Positions 54,754-64,000 of a stretch of 64,000 nucleotides of DNA are shown here, in pieces (the stretch's first letter is position 1; each line of letters opens with the position of its first letter). The stretch spans positions 34,088,106 to 34,152,105 of the forward strand of contig OZ020303.1 of the NCBI GenBank assembly GCA_963971305.1, given 5' to 3'. Source of the stretch: Arcuatula senhousia. Its lineage: Eukaryota > Mollusca > Bivalvia > Mytilida > Mytilidae. The notes beneath the pieces are model-generated. The model did no database searches. It was not told the DNA's origin and saw nothing but the letters and a program-made list of their open reading frames with translations. Both the position numbers and the translations under genes were made by a program.

Positions 54754-55665
54754 CTATGGAACGCCAGGACTGCCTTATGTTGGTAACCATCATTATACTC
54801 AGGCGTAACGCCATTATGCTCAGTCGTTACAACTTTATACTCAGTCTTTACAACTTTATATTCAGTCCTTACTACATTATATTCAGTCGTTACCACATTA
54901 TACTCAGTGGTTAGAATATTATATTCAGTCGTAATAACATTATGTTCAGTCGTTATAACATTATGTTCAGTCGTGTCAACATTATACTCAGTCGTGTTAA
55001 CATTATGTTAAGTCGTTTCAACATTATACTCAGTCCTTAAAACTTTATACTCTTTCATTACATTATTATATTCAGTCATTACAGCATCATACTATGCAGT
55101 TTTAACATTATAATCAGTCCTTTCTTTAGTTTACTCTGTTGTTTAATATTATACACTGTCGTTACAGCATTATATTCAGTAGTTATCACATTATACTCAG
55201 GCGTTACACCATTATACTCGGGCCTTACAACTTTATACTCTGTCGTTTTATCATTTTACGCTGTTGAGACAACATTATACTATGTCGTTACCACATTATA
55301 GTCAGGTGTTACAACATTATGCACCGTGGTGACAACATTATACTATGTGGTTACAACTTTATACTCAGTCGTTGGATCATTATACGCTGTCTATTCAACA
55401 TTATAATCTGGGGTTACAACATTATAATCTGGGATTACAACATTATACTCTGTGGTTGCATAATTAAACGCTGTCTTTTCATTATTATACTCTGTGATTA
55501 CACCATTATACTATGCTGTCACAACATTATACTAAGTTTGTGCAACATTATACTCAGTACTTACAACATTATACTATGTGATTACAACTTTATACTATGT
55601 GGGTACATCATTATACTATGTGGTTACAACATTATACGCTGTCGTTACAACATTAGGTGCTCTTT
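54754..55665 (-). repeat. 21-bp minisatellite, long and diverged, with a conserved preamble
   Basis: Roughly 40 diverged units of the form 'acattatactcagtcgttac' spaced 21 bp. Preceded by CTATGGAACGCCAGGACTGC and CTTATG (54754-54779), almost the same as before the array at 21865. The array is older or faster-evolving than the 14041 array. ORFs are by-products. Confidence 0.8.
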
Positions 55666-55762
55666 TAAGTGGTTGTAACTCGGGGGAAATCGGAAATAAA
55701 TGACAATTGCCGAACTCGGATTTTTTTTGTAAGATTAAATTTCACATTCACCGCCTAACAAA

Positions 55763-56035
55763 ATGGCAAGTATGGTCAGGCGGTTCTGTTTAATATGGAT
55801 AAGGGCACTCTCGCCGAGCTTTTTCTTGAACAAAAAAATTGATATAAAAATCGCCAAGCAATTATCAGACGACGAACTTGCCGTTCTTGGTGTCGTTACA
55901 ATAGGGGACGGGATCTGTTTAAGGAAATCGCTGACGAAGTCACAAGCGGGACCACAAGACACGTGCACCATCCGGACAGATGAAGAAGAACCATCTACGA
56001 GTAGTGATATTGTATCTGATCTATTAATAAATTAA
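55763..56035 (+). pseudogene. SAM-like domain ORF, probably decayed
   Basis: 90 codons. Residues about 25-60 (KIDIKIAKQLSDDELAVLGV then TIGDGICLRKSL) resemble the second half of a SAM-like domain, where 'LSDxxLxxLGVxxIGxRxxLxxxL' is usual. The usual Arg is replaced by Gly-Ile-Cys, and the N-terminal half (RRFCLIWIRALSPSFF) looks like a frameshifted version of a similar fold near the poly-A at 55834-55840. The tail TCTIRTDEEEPSTSSDIVSD is acidic. I suspect a fragment of a multi-copy mobile or host gene. No neighbours support it. Confidence 0.4.
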
Positions 56036-57354
56036 TTTCAATCAACCTACAGGGTGGTAAAAACATTTCAAACTCGTATTTTCATTTTTGTATCATGAAC
56101 ACAGAACAGATGCGATCTGTTCAAGTACATCTTATTGACCTTTTAATAATAAAAGTGTTTTCTCTATTTAGTTTTTGTAAATCTATTTGTTTTATATCCA
56201 ATCGTCTTTTGCTCCAGCAACAGCTAGACCAATGATTCATTACATGTACGGAAAATAGCTAAGTTATAGTCTTTGTTAACTCGAGTTTGAATCAAATAAT
56301 AAGATGTAAAACAACTTTTTTTAAATCTGTGAGCTTATGCACACTAGTGAAACCCCGCTTCCAAAATTAGGGGTTGTGTAAATACCTAAGTATTCGGTGA
56401 ACAGGAAGTAGACGATATAGGAACATCGATTGCTAATACGCTATATGGTACTATAGGATAAAGTAATATGCAAATATCAGGCCTTTGCATCATGTATAAC
56501 AGTCTTGTAGTTGCTTAGAAAACTTTGACGGAAATTTTGCATATATGTCCAATATTTGTAAAACCCTTAGTATCCGGTAGACATGAAGTATATGAAATAG
56601 GAGAATAAAATTACTATACGCCAAAAGGTACTATAATTATAAGATAAAGCTATATTTATATACAAAATATCAGGCCTCTATGGCATCTAGTCGCTTAGAA
56701 AACTTTTTTGAAGCAGGGATATAAAAAAAACTTACAATTTAAAAAGACATAAATGTTGATAAAAATAACTTAAAATATCGGGCTTTGGTGTACATGTTTT
56801 TACAGTAGCACCATTCAAGTTACCGAAATTCTTTCTACAGGCCAGGGAGAGACCTAGATATTGTTATTTTCTTTCAGACTCTCCGTCTTATATGCACAAA
56901 TACGGCTACATACCGACTTTCATAAATTTCATTGTCATATGTACTTGTAGTTTTTAATGAGATAAGAGCGGAAACCTATGATTAGGAAGGGTAATGAAAA
57001 GTCTTAAGATCAATGGACAATAAATCCCACAAAAAATTGAGGATAGAGATTTCCTGTTAATTTTGCCCAACTTCATATTTTTGGTGTCCTTGCTACATAT
57101 CAACTTTCTTAAGAAGCTGAACGGAATAAGTGTGACGGACAAACGACAGGACAAACAGACAGGCGGACGGATAGAATAAAAATATGTCTTCAAACAAAGA
57201 GGGGGGATAAGCATAACAAAATAAAATAAAAAACTTGACTGGAATTATATCTGTTAAGAGTAAAAATGTGTTCAAGGATTGTTTCCTATCCACGTCTTAT
57301 GTGTTTAAGTTTAAGGAGTCACGACACGACAAAATCTTGGTACAGGGATTTAGC
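56036..57354. other. No gene; decayed repeat unit
   Basis: Around 56380-56720 there are two diverged units (about 170 bp) with 'ggtgaacaggaagtagacg', similar in style to families C and D. About 57100-57190 has a GGACGGATAG stretch. Otherwise unassigned. Confidence 0.4.
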
Positions 57355-57359
57355 ATAAA

Positions 57360-59410
57360 CAAGGAGGCCTAACCGTTTATCGAGAAATATGGTCCGTTAA
57401 AAGGTGTTTCACGGTTTTTGTGGTCCGTTAAAGTCGCCGTGACAGTCCGTTAACCAGGTGTAATCGAGAAAAAACACTGAAGGTCAGTAATTAATTTGTT
57501 ATATCATAATAAATACGCATTTTATATTTATAAAAATTACATCTGTCAAAATGAAAATGAATGACTGTTCGATACGATTTGCATTTGTGTAAAAATAGTT
57601 CTATAAAACTTCATAAAATGAAAAGACGTGTGGCTCCTTAATATTTTATAGGTCGCAAATGTAAACATGTTTACCTCATTTTTATCAATTTCTCTTTTTA
57701 TATAACAAAAAAATATGTTTTGGTTGATATCCATAGAAAGTACAATAATGTATCAACATTCTGTTTAATTTTCAACGCTCTATGTTATATAATAATTTTG
57801 TAATAGGGGAAAAGTTATAAAATATGGTCCGTTAAGGGCTGATGACATATTATTTTGTCCGTTAAGTTGGTCCGTTAAGTGCCTGTGACAAAATATTATG
57901 ACGTTAAATAACATAAATAGATAGAAGATTAAAATAGTTTTGTTTGATATGACATATAATAATTTTACTATATTGAAGGACTGAACGCTTGTATACAGAA
58001 GAAAAGACAAAATTCATGCGGATTTATCGAAACTAAAATACATACATTAGAATATGCACGTCTAAAAATGAACCATTGTCAAAAGGCCTTACTTGTAACA
58101 CCATTCTAGATCATTCTACGAAACAACGGTATTGAAAACGTACAATACATGTGTATATGATATATGAAAGAAGCAATAAGCTACTTATTATTAATAAATA
58201 TAATGAAAACGGTTCAATACAGTCTGTTTTGGTTATTTATTTTAGGCAATGAAAAGAAAAAAGAACAAAAACTATGGAAATAAAAAAATATACATGTAAA
58301 TGGAGAAAAATATCTTAATATGAAGGGATTTGTACCATAGACACATTTTTGGAACTTTAGGCCGTACTGATATTTTTGTATAGTGTATTATGTTTCTTAG
58401 TTGTGCATGGTTGTTGATGTACGTATATATTTTTCCACATTTTAATTTAAAATTTTCATTAATTTATTGTTTTGTGTTTTTTTTATCTTCCATACTACAA
58501 CTAACTTATTATTTTAGTTTTTAATCAAGAGCATAGTATTTGCACTAAACAAAAATTCAATATCTCTCCTCAGCTGTCGCTTTTTATATTTTTTTCATAA
58601 ATGAATGTAACACTATATTATTCTATTTGTATTATACATGGAAGTATATCCAAATAAAATACATTTAAATAGAATTGATAATCGTGTTCAGATTTATTTC
58701 CATTGCCACAAACTCGTGTAAATATTTTAGGCATTTATATTATATTAAAAATAATACAATAATTCTGGGAAACCAATAATTAGAATCTTCTGAAAAAGAT
58801 ATTATCGATTTTGCCAATTTTAATAATTGGGATTCGCTATATTAAGGTTTATTTCCATCAGACCTGCATTTTCAAAATGTGAGACATGCATCATTAACGG
58901 ACCAAAAAATTGTCACGTGCCTCTTAACGGACCATGTTTCTCAAAGTAATACAATTTTGGCATTTTTGTCCAAATATTAATATTTTGGTCCAGAAAATCC
59001 TTCTCTTATGCTTTTTATTGTGCAAGTAGCACAAGACTTACTACAAAAAAAATGTTTCAATGACGAAAATAACGTATTTTAATGCATTTTTCGTCATTAT
59101 AAGGACACATTTTTGCAGAGGGTAGGCCTCCGCCTTTCCGTTTTGCGAAGAAGTGTCAAATCAAATCAAAATGGTTTTTGCGGGAAGTTTTTCGTGAATA
59201 ACAACCATTTGGACACATCTATCACAAGTTTCACTTATTTACTGTATTTTAGCCTCAGAGTTAATTTCGTAAAAATAAATGAATTTTTTGTTCATAAAAC
59301 TACTTAACGGACTGCCTCGTGCAACATATAACGGACAAAACCGTAATGTTAACCTATGGTAGAAACACGTAACGGACAAAATGCCTCGATAAACGGTTAG
59401 GCCTCCTTGA
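57360..59410. mobile_element. TIR element with GGTCCGTTAA motifs and 5-bp target duplication
   Basis: 25-bp perfect TIRs (57360-57384 and 59386-59410, starting CAAGGAGGCCTAACCG) flanked by ATAAA on both sides (57355-57359 and 59411-59415). GGTCCGTTAA-type words occur in the left part (57391, 57421, 57446 region, 57827, 57858, 57871). Their reverse complements TTAACGGACC/TAACGGACA occur in the right part (58895, 58923, 59304, 59329, 59370 region). No transposase ORF. Clearly a non-autonomous DNA transposon; the superfamily is not recognisable from these ends. Confidence 0.8.
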
Positions 59411-59889
59411 TAAAGTACAGCTAATAATAGCTTTTTCGTATACTAGTTCAAGAAAGTTCTTCCGACAATATTGGTGAAGCAGAAGACTCACTATTCGAAG
59501 GATTACCTTTAGCGAAAATGTACTACTATGTTGTCTCGAATGAATAACTGTAGGTTATATATAACACAATGGGACGAAAAAAGCGAAGGCGAAAAAGATT
59601 TGTCAAACTTGCAAAAAATGCAACCAACATTGAGGTTAAACAGATGCATATGACCTTGTATAAACCTTCTTCTCAATCTAAAACTAACTTAACCCTGTAA
59701 GTGGGCATATTTATAAAGAGCAGATGGACGAACGAACGAACCTGAACATCAATTTACTTTATTCACCTCTACTTTTGTAAGCAGCGCAAAAGTAGCAAGC
59801 AACTTCCTCCTACCAACAGGAATAGGACCTTTCTCTAGTGTATGGTTATTTAGATTTCTGTATTTGTTTTTGTTATTTTTGGGTCGCTT
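59411..59889. other. No gene; fragment of a family E-type tail
   Basis: Near 59725-59745 'gatggacgaacgaacgaacc' resembles tandem-core element tails, and 'ctacttttg ... gcgcaaaagtag' (59768-59795) can form a terminal hairpin. Confidence 0.4.
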
Positions 59890-59895
59890 TTCATT

Positions 59896-60360
59896 TTCCC
59901 CGCCGAAACGCGGAGCGGGCATATAAAAATATGTCGGGCGTCCATCCGTCCGTTTGTCCGTCGCACTTTTGCCCGTAACAGATTTCTCAGCTACTAGTAA
60001 TCCAAGGCTTTCAATATTTGGTATGCAGCTTCAGGTAGGGGTCAAAATAGAAAAAAATTCGTAACAGAGTTCCATGCTTTTATTATTCGTACGCTTTCCA
60101 TATTTGGTATGCAGCTTTAGGTATGGGTCCCATGTGGTGAGATGCGTTTCCAGGTCTGCAGCTTACCTACTTCCTGTTTAACGAGCTGACTTAGCATTTT
60201 AAGGGTCATAATGGAAAAACTTTTCGTTCAACATTTCTCAGCTATTACTATTCTTAGGCTTTCAATATTTGGTATGGAGCTTTAGATAGGGGTCACATAT
60301 GGTGGGAAGCATTTCCAGGTCTATCGCTTGCCTACCTCCTGTTTAACGAAAGTTTTTGCC
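59896..60360 (-). mobile_element. Hairpin-ended tandem-core element, family H (partial)
   Basis: Begins on the plus strand with CCCCGCCGAAACGCGGAGCGGG (hairpin) and GTCCATCCGTCCG, followed by about three units with 'aacagatttctcagcta', 'ttcaatatttggtat' and 'cctacttcctgtttaacgag'. The opposite end is not clear. Confidence 0.6.
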
Positions 60361-60879
60361 ACAGGGCGGGGGGGGGCAGGAATTTCGTTCTTGTTGGTTT
60401 TATTTTGTTTGTTTTTTTTTTTTTCGAGAGGGGATATGTTAATCCCGGATTTTTGTTCTACCATTGTTGCATTGTTGATGCACAATCACTATCCGACCCG
60501 AAACTTTCCTATGTTTTCATTCGTGTATTTGCTAGTCGCTATTTTGATTATTTATCATGTTTTGGGACAAGCAGGGAAATCAGTGTACCATGGACACATT
60601 CCCTTTTTATTGGAGATAACGTTCGAATTCAATAAAAGTCATATCAAAATACACTAGATGACATTAAAACATATTGCACACTCAAAAAGTAGACCCTTTA
60701 GGCCGCACCTATGTACATATCCCCCCCCCCCCCGGGCCGAGAAAAATTAATTATCAAATATCTCAGCTCACTGTGGGCCAGTACCAGGATCGTAGAATTT
60801 TTACCGAAAGTTACAGCTTGCTTCGCAAGTGGAAAGCTTAGCTTTGTTTGTATATTTGCGTGTGGTTAGTTTTTGTCTC

Positions 60880-61585
60880 GCCTGCGAAGCAGAGCGGGAC
60901 ATAGGTGTTACTTTACCGGCGGCGACAGCGGCGTTAACTATTTGGAAAAGTTTTATGAGCACCTCCATATCTCAAGAACTATATGTCCTAGGTTGATGAA
61001 ACTTGGTATGCATATGCCCCAGTAGTAGCTTAGCACAGTTGCATCCCCATCTTTTGACCTTGACCTTGATTTTCCGGTTGAGTGACTTTGACAATTTTCA
61101 ATACATATAATAGCAATGGAAAAGTTTTGGGAGCACCTCCATATCTCAAGAACTATAAGTCCTAGGTTGATGAAACTTGGTATGCATATGCCCCAGTAGT
61201 AGCTTAGCACAGTTGCATACCCATCTTTTGACCTTGACCTTGATTTTCGGTTGAGTGACTTTGACAATTTTCAATACATATAATAGCAATGGAAAAATTT
61301 TGCGAGCACCTCCATATCTAAAGAACTATAAGTCCTAGGTTGATGAAATTTGGTATGCATATGTGCCCCAGTTGTAGCTTAGCACAGTTACATCCTCATC
61401 TTTTGATCTTGACCTTGATTTTCCGGTTGAGTGACTTTGATTATTTTTATTGCATATATTTGCAATGTTTAAGTTCTATAAACATTTTTTGATCTCAGAA
61501 ACTGAAAATCCATGTAAATTCAAAATATAGTGGAAGTAAGAAAGAATAATTGTTTCTGATGGTGCCGGCAGGCGAGACATACTTA
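60880..61585 (-). mobile_element. Hairpin-ended tandem-core element, family G
   Basis: Starts GTCTCGCCTGCGAAGCAGAGCGGGAC and ends GCCGGCAGGCGAGACATAC, so the ends are inverted (GTCTCGCCTGC). The core is three near-identical units of about 170 bp with 'gagcacctccatatctcaag', 'cctaggttgatgaaacttgg' and 'catcttttgaccttgacctt'. Complete and apparently young. Confidence 0.7.
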
Positions 61586-61659
61586 AGTGTTAACTCTTGT
61601 ATCTAAGATCTTTCAATTTAGTTTTTAAATTGACTCCTTTTCACGGTAGGTTCCGTGTC

Positions 61660-61975
61660 CTGCGACAGGATTGTTTTTTCGAGAGGCATTGTGCAATTTT
61701 TTTCGAGAGAGGTCCAGGTTTTTTCGCCTGTCCGTTTACAAAAAAATGCTTAAATTCTCAATTGTAAGTGAAACAAAACAAAAAAAAGGAATAAAAGTAT
61801 TCAAAATGTTCGAATTGTTACTTTTCTTCCAAAAAAAGTCCGTAAAGAAGCAACAGTTAATGATTTATTAAAATTGATCAGGTTTTTTCGAGAGGCACAA
61901 TAACTTGTCCGGTTTTTTCGAGAGGTATCCTGGTTGTTTTTTGAAAATTTTGACTAAAGAGAGGCACTGGGTTTT
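61660..61975. repeat. TTTTTTCGAGAGG repeated-motif region
   Basis: The motif TTTTTTCGAGAGG(C/T)A recurs at about 61674, 61701, 61884 and 61912, with partial copies at 61720 and 61930 and one at 60414. This resembles the repeated subterminal motifs of the 57360 element, but I could not find TIRs. Confidence 0.45.
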
Positions 61976-62349
61976 GTGAAAACTATACGACTTAAATGGA
62001 AACTAATATCCCTCCTACTCAATAAACATACATTTAAACACATTACATGCAAAATATCAAGTTTGTTAGCATAAGTAGGCTGCCCAAATACATTATCTTT
62101 GAAAACTTAATTAGTATTTTGACAAAATTAGTTTTATAGTACATTTGTACATTTGTGACTTTCTTGAGGTGCTTTGATAAATTACCGGTTTCAAAAAGAA
62201 TGATTGTTACGGTGGTCAAAATTTTGAAAGGTAAGTTGCAATCTTGTTTTTGTGCCTTTTCAAGTCTTTGAAACTATAAAATCAACATGTATGTCAGAAA
62301 CAAATAAATACAAAAAGAGCACATTCCACTGGTGCATTCTGTTATTTCA

Positions 62350-62545
62350 AGAGTTTAAGGGTGTGTTGGAATATGGGGTATTTACATATTTATTCCTGGG
62401 ATACGGGATATTTGAGGCAAAACAAACTGGGATACAGAATATTTAAATCTATTCTATTTACAGGGATATGGGATAAGACAAAAACCCTCTATTTTGGATA
62501 CGGGATATTTGATAAAAACATTAGGGAATATGAGATATTGGAACC
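62350..62545 (+). repeat. Degenerate minisatellite, GGGATACGGGATATTTGA-type
   Basis: Words such as 'tgggatacgggatatttga', 'tgggatacagaatatttaa', 'agggatatgggata' and 'ggatacgggatatttgata' recur irregularly. ORFs here are by-products. Confidence 0.55.
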
Positions 62546-64000
62546 CCTTAACGTATACATATGTATGTAAAGATACAGAAACTTCATTAGCATTTGAATC
62601 TCATACTCTTATGTTTTTTTATGTCCAGTCGACACTATTTCAGTCATAATCAGCAGGACAAGAGCTAATTGAAACACCAAAATGAATTCTGTAGACCCAC
62701 ACAGGACACAGACCCATGTATGTCATTCGAAGGACCCATACACGACCACAAACCAGAATTAAAACGAACCAACTCACAAGATAGGCCAATGTACCCTTAA
62801 CGCACCATAGGCCAATGCATCCAGAAAGTGACGAAATCCTTCCCTCAAAAGTTTCGAACAATTTGGAATCCTTCCATATGGTTAATGACAATGAAGAACC
62901 CTTACCCGAAATCAGGTCATACTAGATGGAACACCTACCGGTGTGGGATATAACCAACTCTTTCCAAGTTTCACCTTACCATCCTTTATCTGGCGAAAAT
63001 ACAATGCTGAATCATGTTTGAACCTATACTCACTGAGAGAGAGAAGCGGAGTTGGAGTGGGAAACAAAGGATCTGTTAATTTTGAAGATCACTGGAAAAG
63101 GGAAGAGGTGGGTAGGTGCGGAAAATTTAGCCTGTGGCGGTGCACAATGGGATATTTTACGTGCATGAACCTTGGAACTCTCCACGCACGTTTGCCCAAT
63201 ATGGTTTACGGTCAAGTTTCCGCATTAGTATAGCTTGATGAACCGGCATTTATTATGACAGGGCTGCCCCATTCAACCACCTGCGGCACACATCCCAGTC
63301 GCTTTGTGGGCTAAGCAGCCTTGAAAGATGACAGGTTTCTTAGCGCTCTTTAGTGGACTTTTACCGACAAGCTATAGCGCTGCTGCTAACCTATTCGCCT
63401 TCCATGTCCAACACGGGAGCATACACTTATGAAGCTTTTTGTTGAAACTATAACATATACAATAAATACATGTGTGTAAAAAAAGCTACGCCGGGAGCAG
63501 CATGATACGACCGCAACAAGTTGAACTCTGTACATTGCAGGCCCAATATGGATAGTCTATTGCTTTGGTCACGTGCAGCCCATGGTGGACTTACAAAGCT
63601 TTTTGACACATGCATCATGTGATGGATTTTAAAATGCATATATATATTTGACAAATATAGATTTACATTAACATTTAATAGAAAAAAAAAATTCTATATT
63701 CATTGACATTTTTGACACGATTTGACCCCTTTTGGATTTTTTTTTTAAAATAAAGACCACAAATGCAATAAAAAGTGTCCATAAGTGGATATAATCATCA
63801 TATTTAAACTTTATAACAATTGGCTCACTACAGCAAAATTTATTTGCCTTGGCCAACTTTTAAAAATGGAGTTTGTTGCCCCTTCGACCCCTAATATCTC
63901 AAAAACAGTAAGAGATATTGCAAATCTGATAGAAAAACGCAGGCAGGGATTTTCACAAGGATTCCAATGAAAAAAAGAATTTGAAAATCGGACCACAAAT
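62546..64000. other. No gene recognised
   Basis: A plus-strand ORF at 62943-63233 and the opposing 62640-62891 frame are in a less AT-rich patch, but neither has a recognisable domain or clear splice sites. A 63230-63420 patch is GC-richer and unassigned. Confidence 0.35.

Noticed and set aside
54690..55678. ORFs with repeated NIILCxY- or EYKVV-type motifs
   Set aside because: Translations of the 21-bp minisatellite.
62640..63233. Opposed ORFs in a less AT-rich patch as a gene
   Set aside because: No recognisable domain, splice pair or coding bias that I can defend.

Overview
This 64 kb window is animal nuclear DNA, most likely from a bivalve mollusc of the mussel type. It is AT-rich and has split genes with GT-AG introns. 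Most of it is dispersed repeats, many ending in small hairpins next to GACGGACG-type stretches. The species call is an inference from overall character; no marker gene is present.

Two host genes are well supported. Two consecutive exons of a mitochondrial-type cytochrome P450 lie on the minus strand (1128-1324 and 1602-1796). A complete 12-exon ferric-chelate-reductase-1-like gene lies on the plus strand (26276-40499) and encodes 437 residues: a signal peptide, a DOMON domain and a six-helix cytochrome b561 domain with four candidate haem histidines. Two weaker coding calls are a possible terminal exon on the minus strand (7415-7501) and a decayed SAM-like ORF (55763-56035).

The rest is a dense, nested transposon landscape. 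Several families share one layout: an end hairpin, a core of roughly 150-170 bp tandem units, a PuPy-rich stretch and a terminal hairpin whose stem echoes the other end. They look like non-autonomous Helitron-like elements (for example 3411-5077, 15475-17432, 24790-26161, 41655-42420, 45690-46612, 20411-21156). Two 5'-truncated non-LTR retrotransposon copies carry reverse transcriptase (18069-19271 plus strand; 42533-44340 minus strand). TIR-bounded elements lie at 10361-12757, 33950-35002, 42520-49221, 49342-51200, 53399-53501 and 57360-59410, and there is a perfect foldback at 36273-36356.

The most interesting signals are these. (1) A 504 bp insertion at 16005-16508 is 1.25 copies of a 406-nt unit. 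Its boundary falls at the predicted cleavage site of a hammerhead-ribozyme motif (16371-16420), which is the signature of an animal retrozyme. (2) A second hammerhead motif with a near-consensus core lies on the minus strand at 22652-22700. (3) A 6.7 kb element (42520-49221) has TIRs of about 0.53 kb beginning CACAGTG, the recombination-signal heptamer sequence, and an exact 5-bp target duplication. An empty site for it is visible elsewhere in the window. (4) Three TIR elements have many copies of a short subterminal motif. (5) Two distant 21-bp minisatellites share the same preamble sequence.

I found no tRNA or rRNA genes, no CRISPR arrays and no bacterial-style operons.
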